Below are positions 1 to 5,500 of a stretch of DNA of 5,617 bases, in pieces (position 1 is the stretch's first letter; every line of letters begins with the position of its first letter). Origin of the DNA: Bacteroidales bacterium (GTDB taxonomy: Bacteria > Bacteroidota > Bacteroidia > Bacteroidales > Muribaculaceae); the NCBI GenBank assembly GCA_004553095.1, contig SFMJ01000142.1:1-5617 (forward strand). Direction: 5' to 3'. A program made the position numbers and the translations under genes. The notes below the pieces were generated by a model. That model had not been told where the DNA came from. It worked only from the letters and a program-made list of their open reading frames with translations, and made no database searches.

Positions 1-49
1 TTTTTCTCATCAACTATTTTTTCTCATCAACTATTTTTTCCATCAACTC
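1..49. repeat. 17-bp short tandem repeat, about three units, cut by window start
   Basis: The unit is a T-run followed by CTCATCAACTA. The copies are at 1-16 (first base lost at the window edge), 17-33 (complete) and 34-49 (one base shorter, last base changed to C). It ends 7 bp before the ATG at 57, so it lies in the leader or promoter region of the ATP-grasp gene. I see no TAnnTTTG promoter element in these 56 bases. More copies may lie upstream of the window. Confidence 0.85.
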
Positions 50-56
50 GGAATCT

Positions 57-407
57 ATGAGGAAAATACATGTGTTTAATCCGGAGAGCGATTATGCTTT
101 GGCTGCCGGTCGGGAGTATTATACTCCGCCGTCTCAGGTGGTGGAATTGCGTAAAAACTTATCCCTCATCCCGGCAGTCTATGCTTCAGAGGGGGATATC
201 ATCCTTCTGCTCGATCGGGGGCTCGATTTCGGATCATTAGCGGAATATGATTCAGTCGAAGCCAAAGGGCTCACTATAGTCGACAGGGAAGGTTTGCATT
301 CTCTTTTGGATGGTGACGAGGTTTTCATCGCCGAACCCTGGGGATGGAATTACACGATCCGTCAACAGCTGAGCGACTACAGGTCAACAACTGAGCGACT
401 ACAGTGA
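57..407 (+). CDS. ATP-grasp-like protein of Bacteroidota, N-terminal fragment (gene split by a 22-bp duplication)
   Basis: This is the first part (116 codons) of a gene that continues in another frame to base 1074. It opens with HVFNPESDYALAAG and YYTPPSQVVELRKNL, an N-terminus I recognise from uncharacterised conserved proteins of Bacteroidales; the role is unknown. The ATG at 57 puts this motif at the very start of the protein. The natural frame runs to about codon 109 (QQLSDY). After that a tandem repeat of 22 bp shifts the frame and the protein ends in about nine foreign residues (RSTTERLQ) before TGA at 405-407. Removing one repeat copy joins this frame exactly to the one at 448-1074 and gives a 331-residue protein. 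Whether this fragment is stable or useful is unknown. It heads the plus-strand cluster with the DUF2520 gene and kdsC. Confidence 0.8.
   Translation: MRKIHVFNPESDYALAAGREYYTPPSQVVELRKNLSLIPAVYASEGDIILLLDRGLDFGSLAEYDSVEAKGLTIVDREGLHSLLDGDEVFIAEPWGWNYTIRQQLSDYRSTTERLQ
361..404 (+). repeat. 22-bp tandem duplication that frameshifts the ATP-grasp-like gene
   Basis: Bases 361-382 and 383-404 are direct neighbours and agree at 21 of 22 positions (G at 368, A at 390). Both contain CTGAGCGACTACAG. Twenty-two is one more than a multiple of three, so the extra copy shifts the frame by one and leads to TGA at 405-407. Without one copy the reading runs SDYSDIIINFPTIEHIDRL directly into the downstream frame. 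Confidence 0.95.
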
Positions 408-447
408 CATCATCATCAATTTTCCCACAATTGAGCATATCGATCGG

Positions 448-1074
448 TTGCGCGAACTCTCCCATCGCCGCACCACCATCGACTTCCTGCGGCACATGTC
501 GCCGGTTCTCGACACGGAGATCCAATTGCCGAAAGAGATGACCGATCCTGAAGAGTGTGTCAAAGCATTCTGTCAAAACAATTATCTATTCTTCAAAGCC
601 CCTTGGAGTAGTTCGGGGAGGGGTATACTCTCCACCGAAGGACTCGACGAAAAGCGTATAACGCCCTGGGTGACAGGGATAATCCTTAGGCAGGGATCTG
701 TGATTATGGAGAAGGGTTATCGGAGGCGTCTTGATTTTGCCACGGAGTGGATGTGCACCAACGGCAAGGCGACTTTTCTTGGTTATTCCATATTCCGGGT
801 GTCGCATCGCGGAAGATATCAAGGTAACATCGAGGGGAGCAACGAGGAATTGGAGGAGAAGATAAGGAGGGTGAGCGGCAAGTGGGATCGACACTATCTC
901 GACTTTCAACGGGATGCTATCGAGGTTCTGATTGCTCCCGACTACGATGGGCCGTTAGGGATCGACATGCTTATCACCGACGAGGGGAATATCCATCCAT
1001 GTGTAGAGATCAACCTTCGCCACACCATGGGGATGCTCAGCCATCTCGACCGGTATTATAATAACACAATTTAA
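448..1074 (+). CDS. ATP-grasp-like protein of Bacteroidota, C-terminal fragment (same split gene)
   Basis: This is the second part of the gene that starts at 57. The nominal start at 448 is a TTG with no ribosome-binding signal, and the first ATG in frame is at 496; neither looks like a real start, which supports the view that this is a gene remnant. Features seen, numbered from 448: a lysine followed by a glycine/serine loop, FFKAPWSSSGRG (residues 48-59), as in the nucleotide-binding part of ATP-grasp enzymes; a basic stretch with GYRRRLDFATEW; and near the end GIDMLITDEG with HPCVEINLRHTMG (residues 171-195), where D173, E187 and N189 fit the metal-ATP site of the fold. The fold assignment rests on these motifs; substrate and pathway are unknown. 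The natural protein would be 331 residues. The DUF2520 gene starts 27 bp after its stop, consistent with one transcript. Confidence 0.75.
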   Translation: MRELSHRRTTIDFLRHMSPVLDTEIQLPKEMTDPEECVKAFCQNNYLFFKAPWSSSGRGILSTEGLDEKRITPWVTGIILRQGSVIMEKGYRRRLDFATEWMCTNGKATFLGYSIFRVSHRGRYQGNIEGSNEELEEKIRRVSGKWDRHYLDFQRDAIEVLIAPDYDGPLGIDMLITDEGNIHPCVEINLRHTMGMLSHLDRYYNNTI

Positions 1075-1101
1075 GGGGCAAAATATTCGTTAATAAGATA
1101 G

Positions 1102-1764
1102 ATGGAACAAGGCAAACTCAAGATAGATATTATCGGCACCGGGAATGTGGGGACACATCTCTGGCGGGCATTAGCGTCTGCTGCCGATACACATTTGGTG
1201 CAGAGTCGCTCGTTAGAGGGACTGAGGCGTGATTCGGATCTTTATCTGATATCTGTTTCGGATGGGGCAATCAGGGAGGTGGCGGAGAGGATTTCGCCGT
1301 TGATTGCGCCGGATAGTGTGTTGGCACACACGTCGGGAGCAACACCGATGAGCATCTTGGAGTGTAGTCACCGCAATATCGGGGTGTTTTATCCGCTCCA
1401 AACCTTCACGAAAGATGTAGAATTGAGTTATGAAGAGATACCCATCTTGATCGAGGGGATATCGCCGGAGGTGGAGGATAGTCTGGAAGATGCGGCTCGA
1501 CTTATTAGCGACCGGGTGATGAGGATAGACTCTCGTCGGCGGCTCGATCTGCATGTCGCCTCGGCTATCAGTTGTAACTTTGTCAACCATTTATGGTCAT
1601 TATCTTCGAAATTTCTTGAAGATCGGGGCATTGACTTTCAACTGATGATACCACTGATACACCGGCGAGGCGTCACGACATATCGACGATCGACCGGCAT
1701 CTTGCCTGCTTGGAGAAATATCCGGATATGCAGGCGATCTATCGACAGATCAGTGATTCGATAA
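1102..1764 (+). CDS. Rossmann-like/DUF2520 protein, frameshifted and probably inactive
   Basis: The N-terminus has the dinucleotide-binding loop GTGNVG (residues 12-17), followed by DLYLISVSDGAI (46-57), HTSGATPMSIL (76-86) and GVFYPLQTF (94-102). This is the layout of proteins with an NADP-oxidoreductase-like Rossmann domain and a C-terminal DUF2520 domain; the substrate of the family is not known to me. The helix with SCNFVNHLW (157-165) belongs to the second domain. After LMIPLI (181-186) the frame goes wrong: this reading ends in a basic, unconserved tail at TAA 1762-1764. The expected end is read two bases over, as TPARRHD, then DRHLACLEKYPDMQAIYRQ and SDSI, to TAG at 1779-1781. From memory the family runs to about 255-265 residues; even the joined reading gives only about 230, so a segment before TPARRHD seems lost, not just one base. 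The spacer between RS (36-37) and DLYLI also looks short. Confidence 0.75.
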   Translation: MEQGKLKIDIIGTGNVGTHLWRALASAADTHLVQSRSLEGLRRDSDLYLISVSDGAIREVAERISPLIAPDSVLAHTSGATPMSILECSHRNIGVFYPLQTFTKDVELSYEEIPILIEGISPEVEDSLEDAARLISDRVMRIDSRRRLDLHVASAISCNFVNHLWSLSSKFLEDRGIDFQLMIPLIHRRGVTTYRRSTGILPAWRNIRICRRSIDRSVIR

Positions 1765-1797
1765 TTAATATGTATAAGTAGAAAGACAACAAAAGAT

Positions 1798-2322
1798 ATG
1801 AGTGGAATAAACTACGAACTTCAGAAGATCCGGGGATTTGCTTTTGATGTGGATGGGGTGTTGTCGCCATCGACGATACCGATGTCGGAGACAGGAGAAC
1901 CTATGAGAATGGTCAATATCAAGGATGGATATGCGTTGCAGTTGGCGGCGAAGTTGGGATATAAGATAGCGATTATCACCGGAGGGAAGACAAAATCGGT
2001 GATTTACCGATATGAAGCCCTTGGTGTGAAGGATATCTATATTGGGGCGGCGCACAAGATCGACATTTTCAAAGATTGGATGGATCGGAATGGTTTGGCG
2101 CCTGAGGAGGTGATTTATATGGGAGATGACATACCCGACTTGCGTTGTATGCGCCATTGCGGTTTGCCGTGTGCTCCCTACGATGCCTGCTATGAGGCTC
2201 GAGAGACGGCGAAATATGTGTCACGCTTCACGGGGGGCTATGGGTGTGCACGCGACATCATCGAACAAGTGTTGAAGGCACATGGCGACTGGATGAAAGA
2301 CGAACATGCCTTCGGCTGGTAA
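1798..2322 (+). CDS. kdsC: KdsC, 3-deoxy-D-manno-octulosonate 8-phosphate phosphatase (HAD family)
   Basis: Removes phosphate from Kdo-8-phosphate to give Kdo, the inner-core sugar of lipopolysaccharide, in the cytoplasm. The 174-residue length fits this cap-less HAD subfamily, which works as a tetramer. Visible motifs: FDVDGVL with nucleophile D17 and acid/base D19; the conserved NIKDG (40-44); IITGG with T61 (motif II); K87 in AAHKID; and GDDIPDL with D110, D111 and D114 (motif III, magnesium). The C-terminus GGYGCARDIIEQ is also typical. The ATG at 1798 follows a purine-rich stretch and lies 16 bp after the natural stop of the broken DUF2520 gene (1781), so it was probably translated from the same transcript. 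Unlike its two upstream neighbours it shows no damage, as expected for a gene of outer-membrane synthesis. Other HAD phosphatases are possible but fit less well. Confidence 0.92.
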   Translation: MSGINYELQKIRGFAFDVDGVLSPSTIPMSETGEPMRMVNIKDGYALQLAAKLGYKIAIITGGKTKSVIYRYEALGVKDIYIGAAHKIDIFKDWMDRNGLAPEEVIYMGDDIPDLRCMRHCGLPCAPYDACYEARETAKYVSRFTGGYGCARDIIEQVLKAHGDWMKDEHAFGW

Positions 2323-2330
2323 GAACGTAA

Positions 2331-2346
2331 GAGCGCGTTCCTTAAA
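2331..2346 (+). repeat. Intergenic motif GAGCGCGTTCCTTAAA, copy A
   Basis: Lies 8 bp after the kdsC stop and before the 3' end of the convergent transporter gene. It matches copy B (3338-3353) at 15 of 16 bases and copy C (4101-4116) at 14 of 16, all in the same orientation. The function is unknown. Confidence 0.6.
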
Positions 2347-2395
2347 AGTCAGACGATAATAGAGCAGTGAGTTTCAATGATGGATCTTGCCGCTC

Positions 2396-3310
2396 TTATT
2401 TTTTCTTGATAGGTTCGATGTGTAGCATAATATGAGTAGAGGCGCCGAACTCTTGGCGCAGGTTTCGTTCGATATCGGAGGCGCGATGGTGAGCCTCTTC
2501 GAGGGGCATATTTCCGGGGAGACGGAGATGCATTTCGATGGCTATGGAGTTGCCGATGCGGCGAGTGTAAAGTCGGTGGATATCGGTAACGTCGGGGGTT
2601 TGGTAGACGATTTCTTTGATACGATTTTCGGTGTCGATAGGGAGGCGTTGTTCGAGGAGTTCACCGGCAGATTTCTTTATCAGCATGAGGGAAGTCTTGA
2701 CGATGAAGAAGCTTACGACTAATGCAGCGATAGGGTCGAGTACAGCCCATTTGCTGCCGAGCAATACGGCACCTCCGATACCGATAGCCGTACCGATCGA
2801 AGAAAGGGCGTCGCTGCGGTGGTGCCAGGCGTTGGCTTCGAGGGCGGAGGATTCCACCTCTTGGGCAACGTTGCGAGTAATTCGGAACACCCACTCTTTG
2901 GCGATGATCGAAGCCAAGGCTGCATAAAAGGCTATTATGCCGGGAGACTGAAGTTGTTCGCCGCAGAGAAAAAGGTAAATCTTTTTTGCGCCATCCCAGG
3001 CGAGCATGAGGGCTACTACGAGCAGCGCCAAACCGATGATAGAGGTAGCGATGGTTTCATATTTGCCATGGCCGTAGGCGTGATCTTCATCTGCCGGTTT
3101 GTTGCTTAGTTTGACGAATACGACAACGATTACGTCGGTGACGAAATCACTGAGAGAGTGGACGGCATCGGCGATCATAGCTGCGGAATGGCCTAAAATG
3201 CCGGCGACAAACTTAGCCACCAGCAGGAGGGCGTTAACCACACCCCCGAGCAGGGTAACACGCACGATCCTCCGACCCCGCTCCTCTGATTCACAAACAT
3301 TCTCACTCAT
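2396..3310 (-). CDS. Cation diffusion facilitator (CDF) family divalent metal transporter, probably zinc
   Basis: An inner-membrane antiporter that exports a divalent metal, probably Zn2+ (perhaps Fe2+ or Mn2+), in exchange for protons. The 304 residues have the CDF layout: six hydrophobic segments up to about residue 210, then a cytoplasmic ferredoxin-like domain. The transport site can be read by comparison with E. coli YiiP: H51 and D55 in AVHSLSDFVTD (segment 2) and H163 and D167 in WHHRSDALSS (segment 5), an HD/HD set. YGHGKYE (79-85) after segment 2 and DPIAALVVS (192-200) in segment 6 are family hallmarks. In the C-terminal domain H261, H274, H297 and E299 match the YiiP positions that bind regulatory zinc. 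The ATG at 3310 gives a normal hydrophilic start. The gene is convergent with kdsC and divergent from maf, so it is transcribed alone. Metal choice is inferred, not shown. Confidence 0.9.
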   Translation of the reverse strand: MSENVCESEERGRRIVRVTLLGGVVNALLLVAKFVAGILGHSAAMIADAVHSLSDFVTDVIVVVFVKLSNKPADEDHAYGHGKYETIATSIIGLALLVVALMLAWDGAKKIYLFLCGEQLQSPGIIAFYAALASIIAKEWVFRITRNVAQEVESSALEANAWHHRSDALSSIGTAIGIGGAVLLGSKWAVLDPIAALVVSFFIVKTSLMLIKKSAGELLEQRLPIDTENRIKEIVYQTPDVTDIHRLYTRRIGNSIAIEMHLRLPGNMPLEEAHHRASDIERNLRQEFGASTHIMLHIEPIKKK

Positions 3311-3337
3311 AACAATATCAAATTTGCTTTAGCTTTA

Positions 3338-3353
3338 GAACGCGTTCCTTAAA
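3338..3353 (+). repeat. Intergenic motif GAACGCGTTCCTTAAA, copy B, with a 10-bp palindrome
   Basis: Lies 27 bp upstream of the transporter start codon. It is 15/16 identical to copy A (2331-2346). Its first ten bases, GAACGCGTTC, are a perfect palindrome. If the -7 element at 3366-3373 is used, this copy falls in the transporter's 5' leader, where a regulator could bind. That role is only a guess. Confidence 0.6.
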
Positions 3354-3365
3354 TGATACGAAACA

Positions 3366-3373
3366 CAAATATA
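3366..3373 (-). promoter_or_regulatory. Possible -7 promoter element for the CDF transporter gene
   Basis: Read on the minus strand this is TATATTTG, a perfect TAnnTTTG Bacteroidota -7 element, 55 bp upstream of the transporter ATG. No TTTG is found 19-21 bp further upstream, so the -33 half is missing and the call is weak. The region is A/T-rich, which raises the odds of a chance match. Confidence 0.35.
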
Positions 3374-3455
3374 GCGAAAAAATATGAGAAATGACATCGA
3401 AAAGGCAAAAAAATATTTTAGAGTGCGTTCTATCTAAATATTGTAACCAACTAAA

Positions 3456-3487
3456 TTTGGTATAGAATGGAAATTGTAGTAATTTTG
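3456..3487 (+). promoter_or_regulatory. Bacteroidota-type promoter for maf
   Basis: A -33 TTTG (3456-3459) and a -7 TAATTTTG (3480-3487) are separated by 20 bp, the spacing known for the primary sigma factor of Bacteroidota. Transcription would start near 3494 and leave a leader of about 20-25 bases before the maf start. A second TAnnTTTG match (TAAATTTG, 3452-3459) overlaps the -33 element but has no clear partner upstream. Confidence 0.6.
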
Positions 3488-3513
3488 AAATGTGAAATTA
3501 AAAAATTGGAAAT

Positions 3514-4101
3514 GTGATGTTGGACAATTTGAGTGAATATCGGGTTTTGTTGGCGAGTAAGTCGCCTCGGCGTCGTGAGCTTTTGTCTCAGCTCGCTGTT
3601 CCCTTTGAGATTATTACTGCTGAGGGTATAGATGAGTCTTATCCGGCAGATATGGCTGCGGATGAGATACCCGGCTATCTCTCTGTCAAGAAGAGCGAAC
3701 ACTTTCGCAAACTTCATCTCAAGGAGAAAGATCTTGTTATCACGGCAGATACGCTGGTGATCCTCGGTGATAAAATCCTCGGCAAACCGCATAACTATGA
3801 CGAAGCCGTTGAGATACTGAAATCACTGTCGGGGAGGGTGCATAAGGTAATCACCGGAGTGAGTCTGACCACCTTGGGATGGCGCAAAACATTCTCCACG
3901 ACGACCTTGGTGAAATTTGCCGAGATGAGTGAAGAAGATATCCGATATTATGTCGAGCACTACTCTCCCTACGACAAGGCGGGAGCCTACGGCATCCAGG
4001 AATGGATCGGATGCATCGCCGTAGAAAGCATCGAGGGGAGCTTCTACAACGTGATGGGCCTGCCTGTGCATCAACTATATAAAGAGCTGAAACAACTATA
4101 G
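3514..4101 (+). CDS. maf: Maf-family nucleoside triphosphate pyrophosphatase (dTTP/UTP type)
   Basis: Hydrolyses non-standard and some standard nucleoside triphosphates to monophosphate and pyrophosphate in the cytoplasm; the family cleans the nucleotide pool and was first linked to septum formation. The 195 residues show all family motifs: LLASKSPRRRELL near the start (phosphate binding), VITADTLVILGDKILGKP (about 74-91), LSGRVHKVITGV, and SPYDKAGAYGIQEW near residue 150. The KAGAYGIQ form points to the YhdE-like dTTP/UTP branch rather than the YceF-like m7GTP branch. The tail with VESIEGSFYNVMGLPV is typical. GTG (3514) and ATG (3517) are adjacent start codons in the same frame; I prefer the ATG, giving 194 residues. 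GGA at 3508-3510 is too close to act as a good Shine-Dalgarno site. It has its own promoter and ends before a strong palindrome. Confidence 0.93.
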   Translation: MMLDNLSEYRVLLASKSPRRRELLSQLAVPFEIITAEGIDESYPADMAADEIPGYLSVKKSEHFRKLHLKEKDLVITADTLVILGDKILGKPHNYDEAVEILKSLSGRVHKVITGVSLTTLGWRKTFSTTTLVKFAEMSEEDIRYYVEHYSPYDKAGAYGIQEWIGCIAVESIEGSFYNVMGLPVHQLYKELKQL

Positions 4102-4116
4102 AGCGCGTTACTTAAG
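4101..4116 (+). repeat. Intergenic motif GAGCGCGTTACTTAAG, copy C
   Basis: Begins on the last base of the maf stop codon. It matches copy A at 14 of 16 bases. It runs into a second related stretch, GAGTTCTTAAGA (4115-4126), which reappears on the minus strand close to the right edge of the window (about 5601-5615). Confidence 0.5.
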
Positions 4117-4133
4117 AGTTCTTAAGAATAACG

Positions 4134-4165
4134 GAAGGGTGTATCGGTCGACCGATACACCCTTC
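4134..4165. terminator. Perfect 32-bp palindrome between convergent maf and ROK kinase genes, likely two-way terminator
   Basis: Bases 4134-4149 and 4150-4165 are exact reverse complements, so the RNA can fold into a 16-bp stem (core GTATCGGTC/GACCGATAC) with a few central bases as loop. It lies 33 bp after the maf stop and 31 bp after the kinase stop. The flanks are only moderately T-rich on either strand (TATTATT on plus, TTATTCTT on minus), so termination efficiency is uncertain, but position and symmetry fit a shared terminator. Confidence 0.75.
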
Positions 4166-4196
4166 TATTATTGGGGTTTATGATAATTGCAGGGAA

Positions 4197-5207
4197 TTAT
4201 TCTGCTACTTCATCGATTTTTTCGGCGCGGGGAGCTTCATAGCGATAGCGTGCTTCCCAACCGAGGGCAGAAGCGCCGAGCACTGCGGCATCACTCTCCT
4301 TAAGTTCGGAGATCAGGATCTTGGTTTTGCCTGCGAATACGGGCATAACGCTCTTCTCAAAAGTCTCCTTAAGGGGTTTGAGGAGGAGTTCGCCACTCTT
4401 GGCGAGACCACCGAAGAGGACGATAGCTTGCGGGCTTGAGAAAGCGACCATATCGGCGAAAGCTTCACCGAGGATAGTACCGGTGAAAGTGAATATATCC
4501 TTAGCGAGACGGTCGCCTGCCATAGCTGCATCATAAACATCCTTAGAAGTGATATCCTCGATATCGAGATTGCGGAGCAAAGAGGGTTCATTGCGGATTT
4601 CGAGGAACTCGCGAGCGGTTCGAGCTACGCCTGTAGCTGAGCAATAAGCCTCGAGACAACCGGTACGACCGCAACCGCAGACGCGGCCATTATTACGTTT
4701 CATGATAACGTGGCCAAGTTCGCCGGCGAAACCATCAGAGCCATACACGAGCTGACCATTGATCACGATACCGGATCCGACACCTGTGCCGAGAGTGATC
4801 ATAATGAAATCCTTCATACCGCGAGCAGCGCCGTAGGTCATCTCACCGACAGCGGCAGCGTTGGCGTCATTGGTGATAGCCACAGGTATACCGCCGAAAG
4901 CCTTGCTCACCTTCTCAGCGAGAGGGATGATGGGACCCCAGGGGAGGTTTGGCGGATTGATGATCTCACCGGTGTAATAATTGGCGTTAGGAGCACCGAT
5001 ACCGATACCTTGGATCTGGTCTTCAGCGTCATTTGCTTTGATAAGGCGAGATAAGCCTTCATGGAGATCGTTGATGTAATCATCAAAATCAACGTGCTTT
5101 TTTGTCTTTACAGAGTCAGCGGCAACCACATGACCACGAGCATCTACGATACCGAAAACCGTGTTGGTGCCACCTATGTCTATACCGACTACGTATGGTT
5201 TACTCAT
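4197..5207 (-). CDS. ROK-family sugar kinase (glucokinase-like)
   Basis: Phosphorylates a hexose, most likely glucose and possibly N-acetylglucosamine, with ATP in the cytoplasm, feeding glycolysis. The 336-residue length fits a ROK kinase. Motifs in order: DIGGTNT (10-16, phosphate binding); ITNDANAAAVGE with catalytic base D114; TLGTGVGSGI (138-147); and the ROK signature at 162-190, with E163 and H166 (GELGH) contacting sugar and H166, C177, C179 and C184 (CGCGRTGC) binding structural zinc; then LFGGLAKSGELL. There is no DNA-binding domain, so it is a kinase and not a ROK repressor. The ATG at 5207 sits just before KPYVVGIDIGG, as expected; the upstream bases are A/T-rich with no Shine-Dalgarno site. 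It resembles the broad hexokinase RokA of Bacteroides, but the exact substrate cannot be read from sequence. It has its own promoter and a leader of about 115 bases. Confidence 0.92.
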   Translation of the reverse strand: MSKPYVVGIDIGGTNTVFGIVDARGHVVAADSVKTKKHVDFDDYINDLHEGLSRLIKANDAEDQIQGIGIGAPNANYYTGEIINPPNLPWGPIIPLAEKVSKAFGGIPVAITNDANAAAVGEMTYGAARGMKDFIMITLGTGVGSGIVINGQLVYGSDGFAGELGHVIMKRNNGRVCGCGRTGCLEAYCSATGVARTAREFLEIRNEPSLLRNLDIEDITSKDVYDAAMAGDRLAKDIFTFTGTILGEAFADMVAFSSPQAIVLFGGLAKSGELLLKPLKETFEKSVMPVFAGKTKILISELKESDAAVLGASALGWEARYRYEAPRAEKIDEVAE

Positions 5208-5330
5208 TGTAAAATATTTTGAGGTTAAGATATTAGTTAGATCAAGAATTTTTCATGATGTTGGAGAAACAGTCGGTGAGAAAGCGGCTATTTCAGACGA
5301 CATAGATAACATTCACCTGTATCCAAAAGA

Positions 5331-5361
5331 CAAATATAATACAATTTTTTTAGTTAGCAAA
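5331..5361 (-). promoter_or_regulatory. Bacteroidota-type promoter for the ROK kinase gene
   Basis: On the minus strand a -33 TTTG (5361-5358) and a -7 TATATTTG (5338-5331) are 19 bp apart, a full match to the Bacteroidota primary-sigma consensus. Transcription would start near 5324, giving a leader of about 115 bases before the ATG at 5207. Confidence 0.7.
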
Positions 5362-5386
5362 GATTTTTTCATATCCTTTTTAAAAA

Positions 5387-5444
5387 AGTAGAAATTTAGT
5401 GAGTAGAAATTTAGTGAATAGATATTAGTGAATAGATTATTGTG
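5387..5444. repeat. Four-unit short tandem repeat (15, 15, 14, 14 bp) upstream of the ROK kinase promoter
   Basis: Units at 5387-5401 and 5402-5416 are identical (AGTAGAAATTTAGTG). Units at 5417-5430 (AATAGATATTAGTG) and 5431-5444 (AATAGATTATTGTG) are one base shorter and diverged. The array starts 26 bp upstream of the kinase -33 element and ends 25 bp before the tRNA terminator stem. It could be a set of binding sites for a regulator or simply slippage-prone DNA. Confidence 0.85.
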
Positions 5445-5458
5445 GGGAGCGAGGGTGA

Positions 5459-5497
5459 TAATAAAAGAAGAGGATGTATCGTGATTGATACATCCTC
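5459..5497 (-). terminator. Intrinsic terminator of the tRNA-Arg gene
   Basis: An 11-bp perfect stem (5487-5497 with 5470-5480, sequence GAGGATGTATC and its complement) has a 6-base loop. On the minus strand it is followed by TTCTTTTATTAT. It begins 3 bases after the tRNA discriminator base. On the plus strand no T-run follows, so it acts for the minus strand. Confidence 0.8.
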
Positions 5498-5500
5498 ATG

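Noticed and set aside
1575..1582. TAACTTTG inside the DUF2520 gene as an internal promoter for kdsC
   Set aside because: It matches TAnnTTTG, but no TTTG lies at the right distance upstream and it encodes the conserved CNFVNH stretch, so chance is the simpler reading.
2328..2400. TAAGAGCG (2328-2335) can pair with CGCTCTTA (2391-2398), followed by TTTTTTCTT, as a kdsC terminator
   Set aside because: The 8-bp stem would enclose a 55-base loop, far larger than in an intrinsic terminator. The T-run is simply the lysine codons at the 3' end of the transporter gene read on the other strand.
2432..2927. Open frames of about 100 codons on the plus strand within the transporter gene
   Set aside because: They lie fully antisense to a gene with all CDF motifs and have no family features of their own.
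4710..5054. 114-codon open frame on the plus strand opposite the ROK kinase
   Set aside because: It is antisense to the conserved kinase core, has low-complexity composition, and has no recognisable start signal or domain.
5161..5391. 76-codon plus-strand frame across the kinase start and leader
   Set aside because: It overlaps the kinase N-terminus and promoter on the other strand and ends in an A/T-rich, repeat-bearing region; no protein features are seen.
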